A DNA stretch of 64,000 bases from DMER64 sp041652255 (GCA_041652255.1 JBAZHT010000003.1:10083-74082), one strand, 5' to 3'; positions 9,403 to 18,533 are shown, counted from the first letter of the stretch. Notes: generated from the letters alone by a model not told the origin. Numbers and translations: made by a program.

Positions 9403-9800
9403 GGGGATGTTTTGGTTTTGACAGCAGACGACATTGGAAAGTAAGCACGTGGAGCTTCGTGTCCCGGCTCCTAAATCTCAGGACTCAAGCCATAACTGGC
9501 AACAACAATTATGCACTCGCTGCCTGATCGGCTATAAACTGATCACTTAATCACGCCGGGCAAGGCCCGGAATGACGAGTATCCCGCCGGAATTTTCGCC
9601 TTTTGGGTTTTGGCAAACGGGGTATCATTTACAAAGGGCTGGTTGTAAAGAAGCTCCGGCTTTGCGGCAAGATTTTAGGAGATAAGGTACTGATGGCCTG
9701 TCTGCAGGCAGTCATTTTCCCGACAATCAAATACAGACTAAACGTGTAGAAATCTTTTGGATGCGCTGTTTGGACGGCGGTTCGAGTCCGCCCATCTCCA
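9403..9800 (+). ncRNA. ssrA: Transfer-messenger RNA (tmRNA)
   Basis: tmRNA rescues ribosomes stalled on broken mRNAs and adds a degradation tag. The acceptor stem is formed by GGGGATG at the 5' end and CATCTCC at the 3' end (one G-U pair), with discriminator A at 9800. The T-arm GGTTCGAGTCC is clear. CCA is not encoded. The mRNA-like part (9498-9527) reads GNNNYALAA followed by TGA; the charged alanine precedes it. The tag ends in the usual ALAA and resembles known Bacteroidales tags. The length is about 398 nt. An adjacent -7 box (TATCTTTG) supports this as an independent transcript. Confidence 0.95.
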
Positions 9801-9832
9801 CTTCGTTTAACGGGTTTAATTAACAGGCTGCC

Positions 9833-10768
9833 ATGAAAAAAACACATTTTATTTTATTGGCTTTTATCCTGACCGGTTGCATCAATAATTCCTGGTGGGA
9901 ACCCCGGACCATTATTACTTACGATGCTCAAGACCTGGCCCGGGGCCGGTTCCAGTTCATATATGATGAACAGGGGAATAAGTTCACCGAAACAGGAGAT
10001 CTTTGGGACATCGAGACCGAAACCTGGAAAAGGGAATACAGGATTTCCTACTCTTACGACATTTACGGCATACGTACAGGATCTGTCAAAGAAAAAAGAG
10101 ATCACGGCACGGGAAAATGGATCTCCGATGCTCGCGTTATCTGTGAATACAAAACAGACACCGGTCATCTTCTCAAAGAAACCCATCAGACCTACCGCCC
10201 GGATGACGGCCTTTGGGAAGATACATTCAAAGACCACTATATCCGTGACGAACAGAACCGGCTTTTATACGTTGTACGCGAAAAATGGAACAACGGAGAA
10301 ATTGAAAAGGATATTACACTTCGGGGAAGGTTTACATTAAAGGCCCGATTGGCCACATCCGAAATTGGGTGGGAAAATTTTATCCGGGATTCATTCCTGT
10401 ATGATGAAGACGGGATGAGGCTCGGGGGAATGGTTGATTTCTGGAATAAAACCACATTTGAATGGGATCCTGTTTTCCAATATACATATACATACGATAG
10501 AAAAGGGAACGTAATCAGTGAAACGGAGAAGAAAAGGGAACAGGAAACCGGAACATGGAAGGAAACCGGCAAATACATCTATACTTACGACGATCACAAC
10601 AACGTAGTCGAATCCCGCTATATTCCTGCCCGCGAGAACCTGCTGACAGAGCATTTCCTTATTTTCTATTACAATAACATGAAATCTTCAGTAGGGCATT
10701 ATCTGGGAGATACCGGCATGTTCCCCGGTGTCAGAGGCACTGCAGAATATTTCAGAATAAAAAGATGA
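9833..10768 (+). CDS. Putative lipoprotein with YD-like repeats
   Basis: A 311-residue protein whose N-terminus (KKTHFILLAFILTGC) is a type II signal peptide with lipobox LTGC and lipidated Cys16. The rest is beta-rich with degenerate repeats of the form YD-x-x-G-N (YDEQGN, YDIYGI, YDEDGM, YDRKGN, YDDHNN) alternating with W-rich segments such as DIETETWK and ETGTWKETG. This resembles short YD/RHS-like repeats but lacks an RHS core or toxin tip. The function is unknown. Its stop overlaps the start of the AddB-like gene by 4 nt (ATGA), so the two are probably translated together. It lies 32 nt after ssrA. Confidence 0.65.
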   Translation: MKKTHFILLAFILTGCINNSWWEPRTIITYDAQDLARGRFQFIYDEQGNKFTETGDLWDIETETWKREYRISYSYDIYGIRTGSVKEKRDHGTGKWISDARVICEYKTDTGHLLKETHQTYRPDDGLWEDTFKDHYIRDEQNRLLYVVREKWNNGEIEKDITLRGRFTLKARLATSEIGWENFIRDSFLYDEDGMRLGGMVDFWNKTTFEWDPVFQYTYTYDRKGNVISETEKKREQETGTWKETGKYIYTYDDHNNVVESRYIPARENLLTEHFLIFYYNNMKSSVGHYLGDTGMFPGVRGTAEYFRIKR

Positions 10769-13521
10769 GCCGGACTTCATTTCTGAATTCCGTCGCCCGT
10801 TCACTTTATCAACAATACGGAGAACGCATTGCTGATTGCTGTCTGGTATTTCCCGGCCGGAGAGCAGGACTGTTTTTTCAAAAAGAACTGTCCCGATATA
10901 TAAAAAGAGAGATCTGGATGCCCCGTACGCTGGTTATCAATCAACTGACAGAAGAAATTACCGGAGAAAAAGCAACCGATCATTTGATCCTGCTGACTGA
11001 ATTGTACCGGATCTTCAGTTCATTAACCGGGAAAGAAGACAGTCTCCAGGAATTCTATACCCTGGGAAATATTATTATCCACGATTTTGACCAAACCGAT
11101 AAATACTTGCTGGACCCCGCGCAGTTGTTCCACAATGTACGGGACCTGAAACGTATCGGCGTGGATTTCAGCTTTCTGAGTCCTGAACAACAAGAAGTGA
11201 TCAAATCCTTTTGGTCATCATTCCAGGCGAAGCCGGACCACAGGCTGAACCTTCATTTTATGCACTTATGGGAAAACCTGTCTTCCCTTTATCAGGCATA
11301 CAACCATACATTACGGGAAAAAGGATACGCCTATGAAGGGATGATATACAGGAACATGGTCACCCGTTTAAAAGAGCATAATGGCCCTGCTTTTCTGAAC
11401 GAATATTCAGGCTTTGCATTCATTGGATTCAATGCACTGAATACCTGTGAGAAAGAATTGTTTCGTTATCTGAAAAACAATGACAAGGCACTGTTCTATT
11501 GGGATTATGATCCGTATTATATAGATAATCCAATTCAGGAAGCCGGGATGTTCCTGCGTGAAAACATAAAGGAATTCCCCCCGGCAGACGGATATGTAAA
11601 AGACGTTTCTCCATTGCGCGATACCCGGAACATCCATGTGATCCCCACCCCGTCATATGTATCACAGGCCAAAATAGTACCTCAACTGCTGAAACAACAC
11701 AATCTGCCTTACAATACAGGAACTGCGGTTGTCCTGGCGGATGAAAACCTTTTGTTGCAACTTTTATACGGCCTGGGTTATTACGCTTCTCCGGAACAGG
11801 AGATCAATGTCACTATGGGCTTTCCTCTCCGTCAGACATCTCTTTTTTCGCTGATCGACTCTCTCCTGCGCTATTATAACAATACAAAAACAACAAGGGA
11901 TTTCAGACCTGTGGAAATGCATCCTTACGTCCGGACTTTGGATCTTGCCAATACGTTGAAAAATGTTCCCGCAAACACCCCGGAGCTATACAACCTGCTT
12001 CTGTCTATCCTGGAAACGATTGATCTTTCAGAGTCTATACCCGCCGGTGACCCCCTGCTTATTCCGGTAGTGCGGGAGACAAGAAAACAATTGAACAAAC
12101 TTTATCTTGCCGTAACACGATCCGGCATGGAGATCCATCCCGAAGTTTTTTCCAGACTGCTTAAACAGCACCTTTCTCTTGCCAGCATACCGTTCAGCGG
12201 AGAACCTCTGACCGGATTACAAGTTATGGGATTACTGGAAACCCGTTGCCTGGACTTTGAAAATCTGATCATTGTATCTGCACAGGAGAACATCCTGCCA
12301 AAAGCCTTCCTGGACAATTCCCTGATACCGTATAATATCCGTAGGGCATTCGGGTTGCCTGCCGCTGAACAGCACACGGCAATTCAGGCCTATTATTTTT
12401 ACCGCCTGATACAACGTTCGTCGAATGTGTTCCTGATCTGGAACAGTAATCCTGAGGGTCCTTCCAAGGGAGAACTAAGCCGTTTTATTCGTCAGATCCG
12501 TTATGAACTTCCTGATTCACACGTTGTAACAACTCCCGTTTTGATACAGCATTCCATTCCTGAAATTAAACCAATCTCTATTCCTAAATCCGGAACGGTA
12601 AAAGAAATACTGGAACGTTACCTGGATCCTGATTCCGGTCAATGTTTAAGTCCTTCAGCCCTTCAAACGTACATACGCTGTCCGCTCAGTTTTTATTTTA
12701 AAAATATATTGTTGTTAAAAGAGCCTCTTGAAGTGTCGGATCAGGCGGATCCGCTTCACCTGGGGAACATAGTACACAGGACACTGGAACATCTCTACAG
12801 GCCGATCCTGGAAAAAACAATGTCCGGAAAAGAAATATCAGGACTTATAGAACCTCGTGCTGCTTTCCGCAAAACCGTGTCGCGTATTGCCAATGACTAC
12901 CTGATTGAACAATACGGAAACGATCATTCCCGAGAAACAGGCAAATGGATATTGTTCACGGAAGTGGCGACTCTTTACGTGGAACGTTTCATAAAACACG
13001 ATGCCCACCGGGCTCCGCTGGTCGTTTCGGCCGTTGAAAAAATGTTCAGGCGCAGGTACAACAATGTAAATATTAAAGGCATCATTGACAGGGTAGACAT
13101 CAGTAAAGGACAAGCACATATTATTGACTATAAAACCGGAACTGAAAAAAATGCCTTCACAAAAATGGAGAATCTCTTTGATCCGGCACTGACAGTAAAA
13201 AACAGGGATGCATTCCAAATCCTGTGCTATACCTTTTTACAGGAAACCCTGACTGAAGAAGATACCTTTCCGATTCCTTTATTGTTTTACCTGAACACTA
13301 TCTTCTCTGACAAACCACAGGGTTATATACTGCTTAACAAAAAGGAACTGAATGATCCGCCTGTTTTTCCGCTTTTAAAAGAAGACTTTCTGAGTCATTT
13401 GAATTGCTTGTTGGAAGAAATGTTTAATTTTAACACGCCATTCAGACAAACGGATCATCCTGACAATTGTTTACATTGTCCATATATATCAATATGTCAA
13501 AGAGAAAAATACAATGACTAA
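10765..13521 (+). CDS. AddB-like PD-(D/E)XK nuclease with iron-sulfur staple
   Basis: The 918-residue protein resembles the AddB subunit of the AddAB helicase-nuclease that processes double-strand breaks. The N-terminal helicase-like part has a degenerate nucleotide-binding loop (FPGRRAG). The C-terminal nuclease domain shows IDRVD (D775) and IIDYKTG (D788, K790). Four cysteines, C639 before the nuclease and C902, C905 and C911 after it (CLHCPYISIC), have the spacing of the AddB 4Fe-4S staple. A UvrD-like AddA partner is not in the window. The gene overlaps the preceding lipoprotein gene by 4 nt and the following pgpH-like gene by 8 nt, indicating one operon. Confidence 0.85.
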   Translation: MSRTSFLNSVARSLYQQYGERIADCCLVFPGRRAGLFFQKELSRYIKREIWMPRTLVINQLTEEITGEKATDHLILLTELYRIFSSLTGKEDSLQEFYTLGNIIIHDFDQTDKYLLDPAQLFHNVRDLKRIGVDFSFLSPEQQEVIKSFWSSFQAKPDHRLNLHFMHLWENLSSLYQAYNHTLREKGYAYEGMIYRNMVTRLKEHNGPAFLNEYSGFAFIGFNALNTCEKELFRYLKNNDKALFYWDYDPYYIDNPIQEAGMFLRENIKEFPPADGYVKDVSPLRDTRNIHVIPTPSYVSQAKIVPQLLKQHNLPYNTGTAVVLADENLLLQLLYGLGYYASPEQEINVTMGFPLRQTSLFSLIDSLLRYYNNTKTTRDFRPVEMHPYVRTLDLANTLKNVPANTPELYNLLLSILETIDLSESIPAGDPLLIPVVRETRKQLNKLYLAVTRSGMEIHPEVFSRLLKQHLSLASIPFSGEPLTGLQVMGLLETRCLDFENLIIVSAQENILPKAFLDNSLIPYNIRRAFGLPAAEQHTAIQAYYFYRLIQRSSNVFLIWNSNPEGPSKGELSRFIRQIRYELPDSHVVTTPVLIQHSIPEIKPISIPKSGTVKEILERYLDPDSGQCLSPSALQTYIRCPLSFYFKNILLLKEPLEVSDQADPLHLGNIVHRTLEHLYRPILEKTMSGKEISGLIEPRAAFRKTVSRIANDYLIEQYGNDHSRETGKWILFTEVATLYVERFIKHDAHRAPLVVSAVEKMFRRRYNNVNIKGIIDRVDISKGQAHIIDYKTGTEKNAFTKMENLFDPALTVKNRDAFQILCYTFLQETLTEEDTFPIPLLFYLNTIFSDKPQGYILLNKKELNDPPVFPLLKEDFLSHLNCLLEEMFNFNTPFRQTDHPDNCLHCPYISICQREKYND

Positions 13522-15547
13522 GAAAGAAAAGGAAAAAGTGATAATACCCCTGCTCTTTGTGTTGGCAGCGGCACTGATGGTTTTCTCTTTGCCCCGGGAA
13601 GGCCAGTTCAAGTATCAGTATCAGAAAGGAAGCCCGTGGATGTATGAAAATCTGGATGCCACTTTTGATTTTCCTATACTGAAAACCGAAGAGGAACTAC
13701 GTCTGGAAAGGGAAAAATTGGCTGCAAACTTTACACCATACTTTGCATTAAGACCCGATATTGAAGCCGAACAACTCCGTGCCTTTACTACCGGGGCTAC
13801 CCTGGCAGGACTCCCCGATGAACTGCAGAGCAAACTGCTCTCGTTTTTTAAAAACATATACAGCCGGGGAATCATGGATGAAGTCAGGTACAATGAGCTT
13901 AAACCGGAAACCGGGCTTGTCGTCGTACAAGGAAAAATGGCAGATAAGAAAGCCCATACGGAAATTTATTCTACCGCTACTGCCTATCAGGTTTTTTTAG
14001 AAAATCTGGAAACACTTTCCCGGCAGGAACGGAATAATTTAGCTTCTGCAAATATTGATTTTTCTGCTTTCTTTATACCCAACCTGATATACGACGAAGG
14101 CACCACCTTTGCCGTCCAGTCCAGCAGCGTTCAGGATATATCACTCACCAAAGGAATAGTGCATACCGGACAACGCATTGTCAGTAAGGGAGAAGTAGTT
14201 ACCGGAACAACGGAACAGATCCTTAATTCCCTGCGCACTGAATACAATTCAAAGATCGGTTTTTCCGGGAACCTGTTGCTACTGATCACAGGACAAACCC
14301 TTATGATTGTCCTTCTTGTATTTATAACCTTCATACTTATGGAAGCCATTCGTCCGGGGATGCTAAAAAAAATTCCGGAACTGGTTTTCACGCTCTTTCT
14401 TTTTGTTTTAGTCGTTGCCGGATCTTCTTTCGCATGGAAAATTGAACCTTTAGCCCTGTACTTGCTGCCTTTTCCGGTGATCGTACTCTTTTTGGACTCT
14501 TTCTTCCCAACCAAACTCTCCCTTCCACTTTACATTCTGTTTCTCTTGCCGTTGGCGGTTGTAACCGACAGTTACCAGCCGGTTCTTATCAATATTGTTG
14601 TGGGCGGTGTCGCTGTGTATGTATTCCGTTACTGGGGAAGAGGCTGGCAACAATTCCTGTCCGCCCTTCTTGTCTTTATCACGTACCTGACAATAGACCT
14701 GGCATTTCATCTTATTTCAGAAGGGACGTTTTCCAATCTAAACGGTGTGGTATTCAGGAATTACGGAATTGCATCCATTTTGGTAATAGCCTCTTATCCG
14801 TTGGTATTTTTGTTTGAGAAAATTTTCGGGTTTGTATCTCTTTCACGCCTGCGTGACCTTGCCGATACAGGAAACAAGGCTCTCAGGGAGTTGTCTGAAA
14901 AAGCTCCGGGAACCATGCAACATTCATTACAGGTGGCAAATCTTGCCGAGACGGCTGCCAGGACCATCGGGGCCAATGCCCTTTTGTGCCGGGTGGGAGC
15001 CCTTTATCACGATATCGGGAAGATCAACAATCCACAATATTTTGCAGAAAACCAGACTGCCAGTTTCAATCCTCATTCCCTGCTTGATCCCCGGGAAAGT
15101 GCCCGGATAGTGATTCAGCATGTAGAGGACGGAAAAACCCTGGCTAAAAAACACGGGCTCCCTTCCCTGGTTGTTGATTTCATTGAAACACACCACGGAA
15201 GAACCCTTACCGAATATTTTTATACTACCTGGTGCAACGAAGGGGGAGATCCTGCTAATGTAGAAGATTTTACTTACGAAGGCCAGTTGCCGGTTACTCC
15301 GGAACACGTTATAGTAATGTTGGCCGATGCCGTTGAAGCTGCTTGCCGAAGCCTGAAGGATTATACACCGGAAAGCATCTCGGAAATGGTGGAAAAAATG
15401 GTGAAACAACGCATTTCTGGCGATCAATTGCACAACGCTGACATCACGTACAGAAATCTGCGACGGATCCGCGAAACCCTGAAGGTACAGATACAGGAGA
15501 TGTATCACACCCGCATTACCTACCCTAAAAGAAAACGGTTAAAATAA
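13514..15547 (+). CDS. 7TM-HD phosphohydrolase (PgpH-type c-di-AMP phosphodiesterase)
   Basis: The 677-residue membrane protein has an N-terminal helix (10-27), an extracytoplasmic domain of the 7TMR-HDED type (about 40-250), seven hydrophobic helices (about 255-440) and a cytosolic HD domain. The metal ligands are visible as MQHSL (H470), YHDIGK (H499-D500) and ETHHG. By family knowledge PgpH hydrolyses cyclic di-AMP to pApA. The cyclase is not seen here. The ATG lies 8 nt inside the AddB-like gene. The 3' end overlaps the convergent menA gene by 9 nt. Confidence 0.88.
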   Translation: MTKKEKEKVIIPLLFVLAAALMVFSLPREGQFKYQYQKGSPWMYENLDATFDFPILKTEEELRLEREKLAANFTPYFALRPDIEAEQLRAFTTGATLAGLPDELQSKLLSFFKNIYSRGIMDEVRYNELKPETGLVVVQGKMADKKAHTEIYSTATAYQVFLENLETLSRQERNNLASANIDFSAFFIPNLIYDEGTTFAVQSSSVQDISLTKGIVHTGQRIVSKGEVVTGTTEQILNSLRTEYNSKIGFSGNLLLLITGQTLMIVLLVFITFILMEAIRPGMLKKIPELVFTLFLFVLVVAGSSFAWKIEPLALYLLPFPVIVLFLDSFFPTKLSLPLYILFLLPLAVVTDSYQPVLINIVVGGVAVYVFRYWGRGWQQFLSALLVFITYLTIDLAFHLISEGTFSNLNGVVFRNYGIASILVIASYPLVFLFEKIFGFVSLSRLRDLADTGNKALRELSEKAPGTMQHSLQVANLAETAARTIGANALLCRVGALYHDIGKINNPQYFAENQTASFNPHSLLDPRESARIVIQHVEDGKTLAKKHGLPSLVVDFIETHHGRTLTEYFYTTWCNEGGDPANVEDFTYEGQLPVTPEHVIVMLADAVEAACRSLKDYTPESISEMVEKMVKQRISGDQLHNADITYRNLRRIRETLKVQIQEMYHTRITYPKRKRLK

Positions 15548-16429
15548 CGAAACCGAGTATACCAGTATTCCCGCTATCAGGATCTTCAGGGCCTTGTCCA
15601 ATCCGGCGCCTTTATTGTTTTTTACCCATATAAGATGTATTGCAAAAAACGGGAGAGTGATCAAAAAAAAATAAGACCCCGATCCCCAAAGATTCGTAAA
15701 AATTACTGTTAAGGCCAGTGCAAGAATAATCAGTATCCCCTGGTACACCTTTGCCGGGAGCGTGGATTCCGTTTTGAACACCCGGGACAACACAAGGGCA
15801 AACGTGTTTTTCCCGAATCTTTTATCATTCTCAAAGTCCCTGATATTATTTACGTTTAATACAGCTGTGGCAAGCAGGCCCATGGCCGTTGCTACCAAAA
15901 AGATTTCAGGATCCGGAGAGCCGGTATAAATATAATAACTGCCGCTTACCCCTGCCAGACCAAAAAACAAAAATACAGAAACATCTCCCAGGCCACGGTA
16001 TCCGTAAGGTTTTTTCCCTGTCGAATACAAAACGGAAGCCGCCAGTGCCAGGAACCCCAGACCCAGAAAGACAACAGGCATAAGACCTTTATAAGTTCCA
16101 AAAGCCAGATAAATCAACACCAGTCCGGAAATCGCCGCAAGTAGAAGTGTGACTACAATTGCCCGGATGAGTTGTTTTTCAGTCAGTTTGCCGCTTTGCA
16201 GACTCAAAGCTTTTCGTCCTGGCTGTAGGCGGTCTGTCCCTTTCTTCCAATCACCCAACTCATTGGACAGGTTTGACAGGATCTGTAGCAATACAGCTGT
16301 CAACATCAGGCAAATAAACAGCTCCCAGGCAAAACAGCCCGTCTGTCGTGCAAGGAAAGTTCCGGCCAAAACCGACGATACGGATAAAGGAAGCGTGCGC
16401 GGTCTGGTACTTTGCAGTATAGGCCACAT
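15539..16429 (-). CDS. menA: 1,4-dihydroxy-2-naphthoate polyprenyltransferase
   Basis: Inner-membrane UbiA-family enzyme that attaches the polyprenyl chain to 1,4-dihydroxy-2-naphthoate in menaquinone synthesis. The 296-residue protein has about eight hydrophobic helices. It carries the two Asp-rich motifs, NELGDWKKGTD near the N-terminus and NVNNIRDFENDKRFGK in the middle. It begins 6 nt after the LytTR regulator gene on the same strand, so it is probably the last gene of that operon. The other men genes are not in this window. Confidence 0.93.
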   Translation of the reverse strand: MWPILQSTRPRTLPLSVSSVLAGTFLARQTGCFAWELFICLMLTAVLLQILSNLSNELGDWKKGTDRLQPGRKALSLQSGKLTEKQLIRAIVVTLLLAAISGLVLIYLAFGTYKGLMPVVFLGLGFLALAASVLYSTGKKPYGYRGLGDVSVFLFFGLAGVSGSYYIYTGSPDPEIFLVATAMGLLATAVLNVNNIRDFENDKRFGKNTFALVLSRVFKTESTLPAKVYQGILIILALALTVIFTNLWGSGSYFFLITLPFFAIHLIWVKNNKGAGLDKALKILIAGILVYSVSLF

Positions 16430-16435
16430 GAGGTT

Positions 16436-17233
16436 TTACTTGAGAAAATACTGGTTCAGGAAATTTTGAAAATCCTTCTTATACTGATCGCCAATGGGAA
16501 CAGAAGCATCTTTTCCAAAGACTATCCGGTTTTGTACCACTTCCGTAATTTTGGTCAGATTCACAATAAACGAACGGTGGACACGCATGAAAATGTCCTT
16601 AGGCAATCGTTCTTCAATGGATCTCAAACTGAAAAGAGTCATGACCGGGATACTGTTCTCGGAAAAAATTACCACGTATTCTTTCCGGCTTTCAATATAC
16701 TGGATATCGGAGATCCTAAGGCGGACTGTTTTTGAATCGGCACGTACAAAAACATATTCATTATCCCATCCTTTGGGAGATTGTCTTATAACGGATTCTG
16801 CCGTTTCATCTTCCTTCCCATTAAGATGTTCATCGTGGTTAGCGCCCGGAGTACTAACGGGAGAGGTATGTCTGAGTTCAAACTGTTGCCTGACTTTTTC
16901 CGCACTTCTCAAAAAATCCGTCAGGCTGAAAGGTTTGAGTAAATAATCCGTAGCATCTACCTGAAATCCTTCTACGGCAAAATTGGCATATGCCGTAACA
17001 AACACGATGATAGGCCTGTCTTTGAGTGAACGGATGTACTCCAGCCCGTTGATATCGGGCATTTCTATGTCAGTGAAGATCACGTCTACTTTTTCAGTAG
17101 CCATCACTTCCATGGCTTCCGTGGGTCCGGAACAGGCTTTTACCAGTTCCAGGTATGGGATTTTCCCCACATATGACACCATTTGCTGTAATGCAAGCGG
17201 TTCATCATCTATAACTAAACACCTTATATTCAT
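16436..17233 (-). CDS. LytTR-family response regulator
   Basis: The 265-residue protein has an N-terminal receiver domain with acidic pocket DDE (9-11), phosphoacceptor D55 (FTDIEMP), the conserved Thr in FVTAYA, and Lys in LLKPF. A C-terminal LytTR DNA-binding domain (about 160-262) includes QYIESRKEYV and RVHRSFIVNL. It is cotranscribed with the LytS-like kinase 9 nt upstream and with menA 6 nt downstream. LytTR regulators bind paired short direct repeats; the target sites were not identified. Confidence 0.92.
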   Translation of the reverse strand: MNIRCLVIDDEPLALQQMVSYVGKIPYLELVKACSGPTEAMEVMATEKVDVIFTDIEMPDINGLEYIRSLKDRPIIVFVTAYANFAVEGFQVDATDYLLKPFSLTDFLRSAEKVRQQFELRHTSPVSTPGANHDEHLNGKEDETAESVIRQSPKGWDNEYVFVRADSKTVRLRISDIQYIESRKEYVVIFSENSIPVMTLFSLRSIEERLPKDIFMRVHRSFIVNLTKITEVVQNRIVFGKDASVPIGDQYKKDFQNFLNQYFLK

Positions 17234-17242
17234 AGGTTTTTT

Positions 17243-18277
17243 TTATAGGGGGAGCTGCAAATGTACAATATATTCTGATTTTGTCTGTTCCATGGTTAAT
17301 TTATAGTTGTTTCCATACAACAGATTCAATCTTTCTTTCACATTTTTTATTCCCAAACCACCCTGTTTGGTTGTTTTGGGTTTTTCCGGGAATATGGTAT
17401 TTGATAATGAAAAATGGAACCACCCGGGTTCTACCCAGAAATTCATGTTTATATGGGTTTCTTCCCCGTACACGATCCCGTGTTTAAATGCATTTTCAAT
17501 AAAGACGATCATGATCAGGGGCGGGAGTTGAACATTGGGAATATCCCGGGGCACAGTAATATTAAGTTTGACATTTTCTCCGTATCTCAAAAGGTTCAGG
17601 TTGCAATAAGCCCTGAAAACTTCCAGCTGCCTTTCAAACGAAACCTTAGTATCCGGTGTGCTTTCGTAAAGCATATGCCTTAAAAGCCGGGACAGGCTCA
17701 CAATGGCATCTTTGGCCTTTTCTTCGTCTGTATCTACCAGAACATGAATATTGTTAAGGGTATTCATCAAAAAGTGCGGACTAATCTGGAACTGCAGGAA
17801 TTCCATTTTGTATTTTATCAGCTTGTTATCCGCTTCGTGGGCCAGCATTTTGGATTTGATATTATGGAAAACCATCCGAACAGCCACATTCATTCCCATC
17901 AGCAACATGGCAATTACAAAATTGCTCAGCAGTGTAGATTCATATGGGATGAAATTGGTCCAGGCGGCTCCGTACCTGACATCCATAATGTCAATAATGG
18001 CTTCACAACCAAAGACGATACCCAGCAATAAAACAAATACGAGGAAAAAATACGTGAAATAATTTCCCTTCAGCAAAAAGGTTGGCACATAAATATAGTG
18101 GTGGATCAACAATCCTACGAAAAAAGGCGACAATATGGCCCAAAGCGACAGAACATGTTGTTGGATTAATAGCGGGCTCAGAAAAGCTACGGCAATGATA
18201 CCCCAGATTGTTAAATTTTCCAGCCTCCGCAGTTTCCTGAGTTCTTTATTAATTTCGTATTCGCTCTGTTTCACCAT
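17243..18277 (-). CDS. LytS-type sensor histidine kinase
   Basis: The 344-residue protein has four hydrophobic helices (about 22-40, 43-65, 73-95 and 115-137), a short coiled segment and a His_kinase domain with phosphoacceptor H168 in QISPHFLMNTLNN. A HATPase region follows with an N-box (FIENAFKHG) and a G-box (GGLGIKNVKERL). There is no periplasmic sensing domain, so the signal is probably detected in the membrane. It pairs with the LytTR regulator 9 nt downstream. A candidate terminated RNA lies just upstream (18321-18417). Confidence 0.92.
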   Translation of the reverse strand: MVKQSEYEINKELRKLRRLENLTIWGIIAVAFLSPLLIQQHVLSLWAILSPFFVGLLIHHYIYVPTFLLKGNYFTYFFLVFVLLLGIVFGCEAIIDIMDVRYGAAWTNFIPYESTLLSNFVIAMLLMGMNVAVRMVFHNIKSKMLAHEADNKLIKYKMEFLQFQISPHFLMNTLNNIHVLVDTDEEKAKDAIVSLSRLLRHMLYESTPDTKVSFERQLEVFRAYCNLNLLRYGENVKLNITVPRDIPNVQLPPLIMIVFIENAFKHGIVYGEETHINMNFWVEPGWFHFSLSNTIFPEKPKTTKQGGLGIKNVKERLNLLYGNNYKLTMEQTKSEYIVHLQLPL

Positions 18278-18320
18278 AATGGAAATAGTATACGAAGATA
18301 CGATTTACTGAAGAATAAAT

Positions 18321-18351
18321 AAAAAAAAAGGCGGGATTTAGATCTCCCACC
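18321..18351 (-). terminator. Intrinsic terminator upstream of lytS-like gene
   Basis: On the minus strand, arm GGTGGGA (18345-18351) pairs with TCCCGCC (18330-18336), with one T-G wobble, and is followed directly by nine T residues (18321-18329). It lies 44 bp before the kinase start codon, so it would end any transcript from upstream, either read-through from the M16 gene or the short RNA described here. Confidence 0.75.
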
Positions 18352-18354
18352 TGT

Positions 18355-18377
18355 AAAAAAGATTTCGCATCTTTTTT
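18355..18377 (-). repeat. Perfect hairpin, 9-bp arms
   Basis: AAAAAAGAT and ATCTTTTTT flank a 5-nt loop. It is symmetric, so it reads as a hairpin with a T-tract on either strand. It sits immediately 5' of the strong terminator at 18321-18351 in the minus-strand transcript. Confidence 0.6.
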
Positions 18378-18423
18378 GTGTACGTTTTTAGTTCAAAAAA
18401 CCATTCATTATTTATCCTATTCG

Positions 18424-18431
18424 CAAAGATA
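18424..18431 (-). promoter_or_regulatory. -7 promoter box of the candidate small RNA
   Basis: TATCTTTG on the minus strand matches TANNTTTG. CTTG at 18452-18455, one base off TTTG, lies 20 nt upstream, within the usual -33 spacing. No gene starts directly behind it; the first downstream signal is the hairpin/terminator pair. Confidence 0.5.
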
Positions 18432-18533
18432 AACCCCCTGAACCAATATTACAAGGAGAATTTATCCGGGTACGGGTTTTATCTACATAACCCGCATTTT
18501 TATCAATGAAAGGCTTTTTTTCTTCAACATAAC

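Larger units (their letters stand above)
18321..18417 (-). ncRNA. Candidate small RNA or attenuated leader
   Basis: A complete small transcription unit can be read between the M16 peptidase gene and the LytS-like kinase gene. It has a -7 box (TATCTTTG, 18424-18431) with CTTG 20 nt upstream as a -33 box. An A/T-rich hairpin (18355-18377) follows, and the unit ends at a strong terminator with nine T residues. The transcript would be about 95 nt. It contains a six-codon frame (MNGFLN, start 18408). It could be an independent sRNA or the terminated leader of the kinase operon. No known RNA family was recognised. Confidence 0.4.
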
